Part shown: positions 15,652-23,627 of the stretch, piece by piece
How positions within the stretch are numbered: the first letter of the stretch is position 1
Layout: every line of letters starts with the position of its first letter
NCBI RefSeq assembly: GCF_002278075.1
Contig: NZ_CP022990.1
Location: 1,674,001-1,738,000 of the forward strand
Length of the DNA: 64,000 bases
Direction of reading: 5' to 3'
From: Paraburkholderia aromaticivorans
GTDB taxonomy: Bacteria > Pseudomonadota > Gammaproteobacteria > Burkholderiales > Burkholderiaceae
Translations under genes and position numbers: made by a program
The notes under the pieces: generated by a model
Databases searched by the model: none
What the model saw: only the letters and a program-made list of their open reading frames with translations
What the model was told of the DNA's origin: nothing

Positions 15652-15774
15652 CGGCAGGCCATCGCCGGCCGGCGAGCCACGAGCAGATTTCCTATACTGA
15701 TAGTGCGAAGAGACCTCAGCACATTTCACGATATACCCGAGCGGCAGCCGGTGCTTTCCACCGGCCAGCCGCTC

Positions 15775-16111
15775 ATTTCATTTCGGGCGGAGCGTCGTCA
15801 GCCTGTCACTAACAACGCCGGAGATACCGGCGCCCGGGAACATTCCTCTTCGCTGCTTCGCCATGAAAGGGCTTTTTCATTTAGCCTGGTGAATGTCCGC
15901 ACGCGGCGACGCCGCATGCCGCGCGCTCGCCTATGATGCTTAGGACGCCACGTGGTTTCTCATTGCCGTCCGCCAATAGCACGTACTATCCGGACAGCTT
16001 GCTGGCGCAGCAGTGATCGCGACGCGCCGCAGCCACGACGCGCCGCCCACCATCAGCGACGATGGCAGCGCGCCACGAGCCGGCATCGCCCATTCGGATT
16101 GGAGACGCGCA
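15775..16111 (+). other. Gene-free region with a remnant of the post-P4 sequence
   Basis: No gene is supported. Bases 15856-15899 resemble 14308-14352 (about 80% by eye, including a shared CTGGTGAATGTCCG), suggesting the second copy once had the downstream P3-P4 part and lost it by deletion. Confidence 0.5.
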
Positions 16112-16399
16112 ATGAAATTCATCGTCCAATGGAACGGTCTGCCGACCGCCGAGAGTTCCGTCATCGAACGCTTCATGAAGACCGGCGGCCAACCGCCGGA
16201 CGGGATCAAATTGCTGGGGCGTTGGCACGCCATCGGCGGATTGCACGGCTTTGCGGTCGTCGAAGCGGACGACACCCCCGGCATCTCAGCACTGGCGCTC
16301 GAATGGGGCGACCTGCTTACCATGAGCATCTTCCCGGCCATGACCGACGAAGAACTCGGCGCCGCCCTCGGCAAACATCTGGCCGCTCGCAACAAGTAG
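16112..16399 (+). CDS. DUF3303 family protein
   Basis: This 95-aa protein starts MKFIVQWNG and matches the small DUF3303 (ferredoxin-like alpha/beta barrel) proteins: conserved WNG, a central GRWH and a closing segment near MSIFPAMTDEE. GGAGACGC lies just before the ATG at 16112; an upstream frame from 16013 is open but has no ribosome-binding site. It ends 7 bp before a DHA2-type exporter and probably shares its transcript. Function unknown. Confidence 0.8.
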   Translation: MKFIVQWNGLPTAESSVIERFMKTGGQPPDGIKLLGRWHAIGGLHGFAVVEADDTPGISALALEWGDLLTMSIFPAMTDEELGAALGKHLAARNK

Positions 16400-16406
16400 G
16401 CACGCC

Positions 16407-18044
16407 ATGAGCACCGGGCTCGCCGCGCCGCTTCCGAGCGGGCAACTGCTGCCGTTCCGCGAATCGCTGCTGGCGATGCTCGGCATCGCGTTCGTCGCGA
16501 TGCTGGTGGCGCTGGATCAAACCATCGTCGGCACCGCACTGCCGCGCATCGTCGCCGAACTGAAGGGCTTCGATCTGTACGCGTGGGTCGCCACGTCGTA
16601 CATGCTGGCCTCCGTCATCACGATTCCCATCTTCGGGCGGCTGGGCGATCTGTACGGCCGCAAGCGGTTTCTGATCGCCGCGATCCTTCTGTTTACCGGC
16701 GCTTCGGTCCTGTGCGGGCTCGCTGGCAGCATGTTGCTGCTGGTGGTTGCGCGCGGCCTGCAAGGGATCGGCGGCGGCATTCTGATCGGCACGGTGTTCG
16801 CCACTGTCGCCGACCTGTTCCCGAATCCGAAACTGCGGTTGCGCTGGCTGGTGTTCGTCACGTCCGCCTTCGGCATCGCCAACATGATCGGGCCGACGCT
16901 CGGCGGCATGTTGACGCAATATGGCGGGTGGCGGCTGGTGTTTTTCGTCAATGTGCCGGTCGGACTCGTGTCGCTGCTGTTCGTGCAGCGCTTTCTGCCG
17001 CCGCTCCTTCATCTGCGGCGCAAGGGTCCGGTTCGGCTCGACTGGCTCGGCGCGTTCGTGCTCGCGGTCACATTCGGCGCGGTGCAACTGCTGATCGAAC
17101 TGCTTCCGAGGCGCGGCCTCGACGCCACGACCATCGTGCTGGCCATTCTGAGCGCAACCTGCGGACTCATTCTCTGGCTATGGGAGCGGCGCGTCGGCTA
17201 TCCGATCGTGCCGGTGGACATGCTCATGGACCGCAAACTTTCCGCGCTCTTCGCGATGTCGGTGCTCGGCGGTTTCGCGCTCTTTTCGCTGGTGTTTTAC
17301 GTGCCGCTGCTGTTTCAGGGCGGCTACGCGATGTCCGCGCATGACTCGGGCATGTTGATCACGCCGCTGCTGCTCGGCACGACGGTGGGCAGCGTGGTCA
17401 ACAACCGCATCGTCACACGAATCCACCGCGCAAACGGCATCATGTATGTCGGCTTTGCGCTGTCCGCGCTCGCCTGTCTCAGCGTGGTCGTCTTGCGGGG
17501 CACGGAGCCGCGTCTGGTGTGGATGTCGTGCATGGGTATCAGCGGCATCGGGCTCGGTCTGGTCGCAACCAGCCTGACGGTCTGTTCGCAGCAGATCGTC
17601 GCGCGGGATCACGTCGGCGCGGCCACCGCGCTGCTTCAATCGCTGAGGACGTTCGGCGGCATGCTCGGCACCGTGATGACCGGCGCGTTGCTCGGCCATC
17701 TCTATTCGCGCGGGGTGCATCGCTCGCTCGACTCCTATCAGGCGACGCAGTGGTTCAAATCGTTCGCCAGTCCTGAACTGCTGGTGGACCGCGCGGAACA
17801 GGCCGCGCTGATCAATCGTCTGGTGAGCGCGGGCCAGGCGGGAGACGCCATGATGAAGTCCGCACGCGAAGCACTGGTGCAGTCGATTCACATCGGCATT
17901 CTGGTGGCCGGCGCCGCCGCGCTGATCGGACTGTGTCTCGCGTGGTTCGTGCCGCCCGTGCGAATCAGCTATCAGGACGCTGAACTCACGCCGGACGGAC
18001 AATCCCCGGCAGACGCCCTTCCATCGCGCCGCAGCGCGCTGTAG
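16407..18044 (+). CDS. MFS drug exporter, DHA2 (EmrB/QacA) family
   Basis: The 545-aa protein has about 14 hydrophobic segments and DHA2 signatures: LDQTIVGTALPRI in TM1, the loop motif GRLGDLYGRKR between TM2 and TM3, and GGILIGTVFATVADLF with the Gly-rich antiporter motif. Members export toxic organic compounds by proton antiport across the inner membrane. It directly follows the DUF3303 gene (7-bp gap). The next gene is a TetR-type regulator, but the operator visible there lies after this gene, so control of the exporter by it would need a second site. Confidence 0.92.
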   Translation: MSTGLAAPLPSGQLLPFRESLLAMLGIAFVAMLVALDQTIVGTALPRIVAELKGFDLYAWVATSYMLASVITIPIFGRLGDLYGRKRFLIAAILLFTGASVLCGLAGSMLLLVVARGLQGIGGGILIGTVFATVADLFPNPKLRLRWLVFVTSAFGIANMIGPTLGGMLTQYGGWRLVFFVNVPVGLVSLLFVQRFLPPLLHLRRKGPVRLDWLGAFVLAVTFGAVQLLIELLPRRGLDATTIVLAILSATCGLILWLWERRVGYPIVPVDMLMDRKLSALFAMSVLGGFALFSLVFYVPLLFQGGYAMSAHDSGMLITPLLLGTTVGSVVNNRIVTRIHRANGIMYVGFALSALACLSVVVLRGTEPRLVWMSCMGISGIGLGLVATSLTVCSQQIVARDHVGAATALLQSLRTFGGMLGTVMTGALLGHLYSRGVHRSLDSYQATQWFKSFASPELLVDRAEQAALINRLVSAGQAGDAMMKSAREALVQSIHIGILVAGAAALIGLCLAWFVPPVRISYQDAELTPDGQSPADALPSRRSAL

Positions 18045-18075
18045 AGGCCTTGCCTGGCGCCACGCCATGTTCTTC

Positions 18076-18103
18076 TTGCATTCTGTATCGGTCGATATAT
18101 AAT
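18076..18103 (+). promoter_or_regulatory. Promoter of the TetR-type regulator
   Basis: TTGCAT (18076-18081) and a consensus TATAAT (18098-18103) are separated by 16 bp. The left operator arm fills the spacer, which implies steric autorepression. Confidence 0.7.
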
Positions 18104-18129
18104 CGCTTTCTATATCGACCGATACAGAA
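18081..18129. promoter_or_regulatory. TetR-type operator: perfect 19-bp inverted repeat
   Basis: The arms TTCTGTATCGGTCGATATA (18081-18099) and its exact reverse complement (18111-18129) flank an 11-bp spacer. Each arm contains its own dyad TATCG-N2-CGATA, so two regulator dimers may bind side by side. Confidence 0.85.
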
Positions 18130-18161
18130 CGGTCGTCAGCTATGCAGGAAGGACCTACACC

Positions 18162-18776
18162 ATGGCAAGACCCCGCGAATTCGACGAGCACGAGGTGCTG
18201 GAAGCCGCAAGCGCGGCCTTCTGGACCAAAGGCTATGAGGCGACCACCACGCGCGACCTGGTGAAATCCACCGGTCTGACGCAGCCGAGCCTCTACAACG
18301 CGTTCGGCGACAAGCGCACGCTTTATCTGCGCGCGCTGGAGCATTACCTCGAGCACACGTTGCGCGAGCGGATCAACCGCCTGGAACGCACCGTGTCGCC
18401 GGCTCAAGGCGTCACCCTGTTCTTCCACGAGATTCTGGAGAGAACGCTCGCCGACCCCGGCAAGCGCGGCTGCATGCTGGTCAATTCGGCGCTGGAAACT
18501 TCATCGGACGACGAAGCATTTCGTGAAATCGTCGCCACGGAATTCGCCGAAGTCCGCGCGTTCTTCTACCGCCGCATGGTCGCGGCGAGCGAGAGCGGCG
18601 AGATCACCGCCGTCGTTTCCGCCGATGACGCCGCCACCCATCTGCTGGCCACGTTGATCGGCGTTCGCGTCCTCGCGCGGGTCAATCCGCAACCGGCGCT
18701 GCTGGTCGGCGCGATTGCGCCCGCTTTGCTGCTGCTCGGTTTGCCTGCTCTACCGGCGCAAGACCCGCACGTCTGA
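18162..18776 (+). CDS. TetR/AcrR-family transcriptional regulator
   Basis: The 204-aa protein has an N-terminal helix-turn-helix (about 9-55: FDEHEVLEAASAAFWTKGYE, then TRDLVKSTGLTQPSLYNAFG) typical of TetR regulators, and a C-terminal ligand-binding helical domain. AGGAAGG precedes the ATG. A 49-bp perfect inverted repeat straddles its own promoter, so autoregulation is expected. Adjacent MFS genes on either side are its likely targets. The RGCMLVNSALE segment places it with the subgroup common next to exporters and oxidoreductases. Confidence 0.92.
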   Translation: MARPREFDEHEVLEAASAAFWTKGYEATTTRDLVKSTGLTQPSLYNAFGDKRTLYLRALEHYLEHTLRERINRLERTVSPAQGVTLFFHEILERTLADPGKRGCMLVNSALETSSDDEAFREIVATEFAEVRAFFYRRMVAASESGEITAVVSADDAATHLLATLIGVRVLARVNPQPALLVGAIAPALLLLGLPALPAQDPHV

Positions 18777-18871
18777 GCCCGGCGCCTGACTGGGCGCGCC
18801 CCTTCACATCGATTTCACCACCGACATCCGGCAGCGCCGCCATTCGCGCGCGCACCGGTAAAGGAACCGTC

Positions 18872-20098
18872 ATGTCCGCTGCACCCATAACATCCGCCAG
18901 TCCGGTCTCACTGGATGCCCGCGCGCTCTTCGCAACACTCGCCGGACTGTGCGGCAGTCTCGTCGCCATCGGACTCGCCCGCTTCGCCTACACGCCGTTG
19001 ATTCCCTCACTGATCCAGGCCCACTGGTTCACCTCGTCGCAAGCGGTAACGCTCGGCGCGGCGAACTTCGCCGGCTATCTGGTCGGCGCGTTGATCGGCA
19101 GGCCGCTCGCCTCCGCGCTGTCGAACCGCAGCGCGTTGCGCATCCTGATGGTTGTGGTGACAGCCGCCTTCTTCGCCTGCGCGTATCCGCTTTCGGTGAG
19201 CTGGTTCTTTACGTGGCGTTTGCTGTCGGGCATTTCCGGCGGCGCGATCATGGTGCTGGTGGCCACGTCGATTCTTCCGCATATTCCGGCACCGCGCCGT
19301 GGCTTCGTGAGCGGCATGATCTTTCTCGGACTCGGCCTGGGCATCGCGGCATCCGGCACGTTGATTCCGAAGTTGCTCCACTTCGGCTTGCAGACCACGT
19401 GGATCGGCCTGGGCGGCGTGGCGCTGGCGCTCACAGCCGTGAGCTGGTTCGGCTGGCCCGCAACGAATCCGCCCGCGGTGCTCGCGCCGGCCGGCGCGCA
19501 TCACGCGGTGCGCGTTCAAGGCTTGACGCTGCGCGTGCTGTACGCCCAATACGCGGCGAACGCCCTCGGCCTCGTCCCGGCGATGGTGCTGCTCGTCGAC
19601 TACGTCGCCCGTGGCTTGGGACGCGGCGCTGCGATCGGCGCCGACTACTGGGTCCTGTACGGCCTCGCTGCGATCGTCGGCCCGGTGATCTGCGGCAACG
19701 TTGCCGATCGCATCGGCTTCGGCAACGCGTATCGCGTCGGACTGGTTCTGCAAGCCGGCGCCGTCGGCCTGCTCGCCTTGTCAGGCGGCCCGGCGGCGCT
19801 GGCTGTCTCGACCGTGATTCTCGGCATTTTCACACCGGGCATCGTGCCGCTCGTGCTCGGACGCATTCACGAACTCGTGCCGCACGATCACACCGAACAG
19901 CGCGCAGCGTGGAGCCGCGCGACGACCGCCTTCGCGCTCTTCCAGGCGCTGGGTGGCTACGGCTATTCGTACCTGTTCTCGCATACGCATAACGATTACA
20001 CGTTGATCTTCACTTGCGGAGCGATAGCGCTGAGTCTCGCGTTCGTCGCGGATCTGGTTGCGCCGCGTCCCGGCGCTGCACGCAATCCGGCGCAGTAA
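18872..20098 (+). CDS. MFS transporter, YbfB/YjiJ family
   Basis: A 408-aa, 12-TM protein beginning with the YbfB/YjiJ signature GLARFAYTPLIPSL and containing GYLVGALIGRPLA and RLLSGISGGAIMVL. Substrates of this family are mostly unknown. It lies 95 bp after the TetR gene on the same strand and is probably controlled by the same operator. A GTAAAGGAACC ribosome-binding site precedes the ATG. A second YbfB-type transporter occurs at 30400-31629. Confidence 0.88.
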   Translation: MSAAPITSASPVSLDARALFATLAGLCGSLVAIGLARFAYTPLIPSLIQAHWFTSSQAVTLGAANFAGYLVGALIGRPLASALSNRSALRILMVVVTAAFFACAYPLSVSWFFTWRLLSGISGGAIMVLVATSILPHIPAPRRGFVSGMIFLGLGLGIAASGTLIPKLLHFGLQTTWIGLGGVALALTAVSWFGWPATNPPAVLAPAGAHHAVRVQGLTLRVLYAQYAANALGLVPAMVLLVDYVARGLGRGAAIGADYWVLYGLAAIVGPVICGNVADRIGFGNAYRVGLVLQAGAVGLLALSGGPAALAVSTVILGIFTPGIVPLVLGRIHELVPHDHTEQRAAWSRATTAFALFQALGGYGYSYLFSHTHNDYTLIFTCGAIALSLAFVADLVAPRPGAARNPAQ

Positions 20099-20250
20099 CC
20101 GGGCTAGCCGATTTCCAGCTCGCCCCTTCGCCTTAGGCATGCGGTTTGCTCAACCATGACATCGATACTGCCGTACGCAGAAGCGCCCACACCGGGCCCT
20201 GCGTGGCTGTCGTGAAGACAGATCTTATCAACCAGGCGGAGGTCATTCAT

Positions 20251-20406
20251 ATGTTGGGAACTATTCTTCTAGTCGTGCTGATTCTTCTCCTGATCGGAGC
20301 GCTTCCCTCGTGGCCGCATAGCCGTTCGTGGGGCTATGGTCCGACCGGCGGTATCGGCCTTGTCGTGATCGTGGTGATCGTGTTGCTGATCGTCGGCGTC
20401 ATATAG
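20251..20406 (+). CDS. DUF3309 small membrane protein
   Basis: The 51-aa protein consists of two hydrophobic helices (MLGTILLVVLILLLIGALP and GLVVIVVIVLLIVGVI) around SWGYGPTGGIG, the typical DUF3309 layout. GGCGGAGG lies 8 bp upstream of the ATG at 20251, which is why I reject the longer frame from 20146. It is followed by a strong hairpin. Such proteins are widespread and of unknown role, sometimes stress-related. Confidence 0.85.
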   Translation: MLGTILLVVLILLLIGALPSWPHSRSWGYGPTGGIGLVVIVVIVLLIVGVI

Positions 20407-20457
20407 TCTTCGCCGCCGCAGCATTTCGGAGTATCCGTATTTTCCAGGCTGGGTCGC

Positions 20458-20505
20458 AGGCCGCCGGCTATCCCTGCAGTTTGCTGCACGGATAGCCGGC
20501 GGCCT
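20458..20505 (+). terminator. Strong hairpin terminator after the DUF3309 gene
   Basis: A perfect 16-bp stem (AGGCCGCCGGCTATCC with its reverse complement) with a 16-nt loop lies about 50 bp after the stop. The 3' tail is T-poor. Confidence 0.65.
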
Positions 20506-20557
20506 TGCTATGTCGACGCTCGACCCATCTTGCCGCTGTGTCACGCCGGGAGAAGCG

Positions 20558-20956
20558 ATGGAAAAATTACTCGCAAATCAGGTCGCTCTAGTCACGGGCG
20601 GCAGTTCGGGCATTGGTTACGGTGTCGCCAAGGCGCTCGCCGACGCAGGCGCGGTTGTCGTCGTGAACTATCACTCGCAAGCCGAAGCGGCGCAACAGCT
20701 TGCCGGCGAGATCGAGAAAGCAGGCGGCGCCGCGCTCGCGGTTCAGGCCGACGTCTCCGATCCGTTACAGGTCGAGAAGATGTTCGCGGCATGCCGTGCG
20801 CGCTTCGAAAGCGTCGACATCGTGGTCGCGAACTCGGGTTTGCAAAAAGACAGCGCGTTTGCCGAAATGACGCTGGAAGATTGGCAGAAGATCGGCACGA
20901 CGTTGTTCGTCGACGGCGGCATGACGCTCTACCCCGGTTTCGGCGACAACGGCTAG
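20558..20956 (+). pseudogene. Internally deleted short-chain dehydrogenase (glucose 1-dehydrogenase-like)
   Basis: The 132-aa product has the SDR cofactor motif TGGSSGIG, the ADV and NSG positions and TLEDWQKI, then jumps directly to the C-terminal signature GTTLFVDGGMTLYPGF. A normal relative has about 260 residues; the missing 125 or so include the catalytic Ser and YxxxK. The reading frame is kept across the deletion, so a protein could still be made, but it cannot be a functional SDR enzyme. The ATG at 20558 has GGGAGAAG upstream. Its stop codon overlaps that of the convergent kinase gene within CTAG. Confidence 0.8.
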
Positions 20957-22302
20957 CCGTTGCCGGCGATCAGTTGTTCGAAGAGATCCGTATCGCCCAT
21001 CTGGCCGCCTTTAAGCATGATCTCCATGCCGTCGAGTTCCGCGCGATCGGCGTGAAGCCGGCACACGGTGACGCCCGCCGATAGCGGCGCGAGATACGAC
21101 AGGCCCCATGCGCCCAGCGCGCGCACGGCAAGACTCGACGTGTCGCCACCCGCAATGCCGATGCGCTGCAAGCGCACGGCGCCGAGCACCTGTTGCAACA
21201 GCGACGCACAGGCGTGCGCGAGCCGGGGCAACGCACCGCCTTCGCCCGACGGGCGGCGCGTCGTGTACGCGAGTACGTTGCGTCCGTCGCGCAAGGGGCC
21301 GGCGATTGCCGCCACACGCGTCGCCAGATAATCGGACGCCGCCTCGCCGGTCATTTGCAACGGATCCAGTTCCACGCGCAGATAGGACTGCGCCGCGCCG
21401 ATCTGCACCTCGGTCAATGGAGAGAGGCTGCCCGCCAACACGAACACGGGGCCGCGCGCACGCGCCAGCGGTGGCGTGGCGCGCTCAGCAGCGGCGCATT
21501 CGGCAGTACGCTTGCGCGCCAGTGCGTAAGCCTGCGCGACGCTGCTCGCACCTACCGCAAGCAACGGCGCCGACGCTGCGGCGTGGCGCGCGATCACGCG
21601 GCCAATCGCTTGCAGATGCGAATCGTCGAGGACGTCGAACAGCAACGCGTCGGGTTTCGAATCGAGCCGGCGCCGCACTTGTGCTTCAAGCGCTGACTCA
21701 CCGGCGGCATAGCAGCGCCAGTCGATCGATTGCACATTGTCCAGCCCCTGGCGCCGCAGATGCACACACAAGTCCGCTTCGTTCATCGGCGTGACGGGAT
21801 GGCGGCTCATGGTCGGATGGCGGTCGATGCGATAGATCGACTGCGCGCTATCGTCCGCGCCGGCTGCCGCGAACAGTTCGCCGAACACGCAATAGCGCCG
21901 CAAATTCGGCTGACCGCCGATCACCGCGACGAGTTCGTTCGCACAGTACTCGCGCAAGGTGCGAAGCGCCACGCCGATGCTGCCGGTTTCCGGCGCGCTA
22001 TCGAACGTCGAGCACACCTTATAGTGCATCACCTGCACACCGAGTGCGGCAAAAGCGGCGCCGGCCTGCTGAAGTTCCTGCCGCTGCGCGGCGGGCGCCA
22101 TGGTCCGCGCGGCGCCCGCCACGCCGATCGCATCGAGCCGGCCGAGCATGGCGAGACGCGCGGCATCCGGCGGGGAAAAGAACAGCATGGTGCGCAAACC
22201 CGCGCGAGCGAGATGGGCCAGCGTGTCGGTTGCGCCGGTGAAGTCATCGCCGTAGAACGCGTAAGCCGGCCCGTGGCCGTTCATTCCGCGCACGCCGTTC
22301 AT
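20953..22302 (-). CDS. Four-carbon acid sugar kinase family protein (DUF1537), 3-oxo-isoapionate kinase-like
   Basis: The 449-aa protein has the DUF1537 N-terminal motif YGDDFTGATDTLAHL and C-terminal nucleotide-binding motif GIAGGDTSS followed by LAPLSAGVTVCRL and LKGGQMGDTDLF. These kinases phosphorylate C4-C6 sugar acids or keto-sugar acids. Directly upstream is a RuBisCO-like protein, the arrangement seen in 3-oxo-isoapionate catabolism (OiaK-OiaX), which is my working assignment. I start at ATG 22302; a GTG at 22332 overlapping the RuBisCO-like stop is in frame and would couple translation. Last gene of the TRAP/RLP operon. Confidence 0.85.
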   Translation of the reverse strand: MNGVRGMNGHGPAYAFYGDDFTGATDTLAHLARAGLRTMLFFSPPDAARLAMLGRLDAIGVAGAARTMAPAAQRQELQQAGAAFAALGVQVMHYKVCSTFDSAPETGSIGVALRTLREYCANELVAVIGGQPNLRRYCVFGELFAAAGADDSAQSIYRIDRHPTMSRHPVTPMNEADLCVHLRRQGLDNVQSIDWRCYAAGESALEAQVRRRLDSKPDALLFDVLDDSHLQAIGRVIARHAAASAPLLAVGASSVAQAYALARKRTAECAAAERATPPLARARGPVFVLAGSLSPLTEVQIGAAQSYLRVELDPLQMTGEAASDYLATRVAAIAGPLRDGRNVLAYTTRRPSGEGGALPRLAHACASLLQQVLGAVRLQRIGIAGGDTSSLAVRALGAWGLSYLAPLSAGVTVCRLHADRAELDGMEIMLKGGQMGDTDLFEQLIAGNG

Positions 22303-22328
22303 CGTGTGTTCGGTCCCGTGTGCGGTGT

Positions 22329-23627
22329 TCACGTGCGGCTGCCGAAAAACGCCAACGCGCGCCGCAACTCCGGCATGTGCTCGGCGTACACCGGCAGCGG
22401 CGTGCCGGCCTGCACGGCCGCCCACGCCTGGCGCACGCTCGTGACGCCCGCGGCGGGGCCGTCCGGATGCGCGAGAATGCCGCCGCCCGACATGAACAGC
22501 AAGTCGGTCGAGCGCACCGCGTCGAAGGTCGCTTGCACGGTGCCGGCGCACTGCCCTGACGAAAACGCGGGCAGTACGACATCGTCGCAGCCGGGCGCGA
22601 GCGGGGTCGCGCAATCGCGCGCCGACTCGATCACCTCGGCGTCGCTCTGGGCGAATTTGCCGGCGAGACCGTGCACGTGCATATGATCGACGCCGCTCAA
22701 ACGCCACAACGTTTGATACGCCTGGAACGACATGCCGAGCGCCGGGTCGCGTGACATCATGCCGTAGCCGTTGCGGTGCGCGTGAAGCACCAGCGGCGTC
22801 GCGCGGCGCAGCGACTGGATCGCGGAAAAGCCGCACCAGTTGATGCTCGCCATCACACAACTGCCGCCTTCGCGTTCGACCAGTTCCGCGTGACGGCGCA
22901 TGGCGTCGAGCTCGTCGGTGATATTGAACGCGACCATCACGGGCCGGCCGCTGCGTTCACGATAGCCGCGCACTTCGGACATCACCGCCCGCACGCGCTC
23001 GGCAAGCGGCGCATGCGCGGGGTTCGCGCACACCTCGTCGTCCTTGATGAAATCGACGCCGGCTTCGCACAGGTCGCGCACCAGCGCCGCCGTTTCCGCC
23101 GCGCTCAAGCCGACGTTCGGCTTGATGATGGTGCCGATCAGCGGCCTGTCGCTGACTTCCGTCAGCGCGCGCGTCCCCGCCACGCCATGCCGGGGCAATG
23201 CAAAACGCGCACGGTACGAAGCCGGCAAGCGCAGCGACAGAAGCCGCATGCCGGTCACTTCGCCGAGATCGTACAGATTGCCCGCGACGGTCGCGGCCAG
23301 CGTGGGCAGATTCGCGTCGATATTGGCGAGCGGAAACGACAGCGTGACGCGCGCGCGCCGCCACGGCCCCGGCGTGCCTTGACGCTCGAGCCATGCGTTC
23401 GGCAAGCTGGGCCGTGCCGCCGCCTCCAGCGCTTCGACACGCAGCACGCTCGCGCGGCTGCGTGCCCGCAGCGCATCGGATTCGTTGGCGACGCGCACGA
23501 ACGTGCCGCTCGACTGCTCGCCGGCCATGACGTCGGCAACGCGCGCGGGGTCGAGCGGCGTCTCGATCAGATAGTCCGCCTCGAGCGTGTCGTCGCAGAC
23601 GGTCTGCGATTGCAGCGCCGCGCTCAT
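22329..23627 (-). CDS. RuBisCO-like protein (form IV type), probable 3-oxo-isoapionate-4-phosphate pathway enzyme
   Basis: The 432-aa protein is a RuBisCO large-subunit homologue: GTIIKPNVGLS (Lys169 equals the catalytic Lys of KPK in RuBisCO; the second Lys is Asn), and DFIKDDE with the carbamylated Lys195 and metal ligands Asp197/Glu198. HVHGLAGKF and MSGGGILAHPDG correspond to the phosphate-binding loops. The metal site is therefore intact, unlike in some catalytically inert homologues, while the changed KPN argues against true CO2 fixation. Neighbouring DUF1537 kinase and TRAP transporter point to an apiose/isoapionate-type decarboxylase or transcarboxylase role (OiaX-like). It overlaps the VOC gene by 4 bp (ATGA). 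Confidence 0.88.
   Translation of the reverse strand: MSAALQSQTVCDDTLEADYLIETPLDPARVADVMAGEQSSGTFVRVANESDALRARSRASVLRVEALEAAARPSLPNAWLERQGTPGPWRRARVTLSFPLANIDANLPTLAATVAGNLYDLGEVTGMRLLSLRLPASYRARFALPRHGVAGTRALTEVSDRPLIGTIIKPNVGLSAAETAALVRDLCEAGVDFIKDDEVCANPAHAPLAERVRAVMSEVRGYRERSGRPVMVAFNITDELDAMRRHAELVEREGGSCVMASINWCGFSAIQSLRRATPLVLHAHRNGYGMMSRDPALGMSFQAYQTLWRLSGVDHMHVHGLAGKFAQSDAEVIESARDCATPLAPGCDDVVLPAFSSGQCAGTVQATFDAVRSTDLLFMSGGGILAHPDGPAAGVTSVRQAWAAVQAGTPLPVYAEHMPELRRALAFFGSRT

Larger units (their letters stand above)
14710..15774 (+). repeat. 1,065-bp direct repeat, copy 2
   Basis: Second copy of 12446-13510 (offset 2,264 bp). The five differences are three synonymous changes in P1 and two changes near the right end. 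After 15774 the sequence departs from copy 1 and P3 is absent. Confidence 0.95.

Noticed and set aside
12446..15774. Insertion sequence or transposon as cause of the 1,065-bp repeat
   Set aside because: No terminal inverted repeats, target-site duplication or transposase is visible; the repeat encodes only the peptide genes.
20953..22860. Long open frame giving a 635-aa version of the DUF1537 kinase
   Set aside because: The extra 186 residues read antisense-frame sequence of the RuBisCO-like gene and have no homology; the conserved N-terminus begins near 22302.
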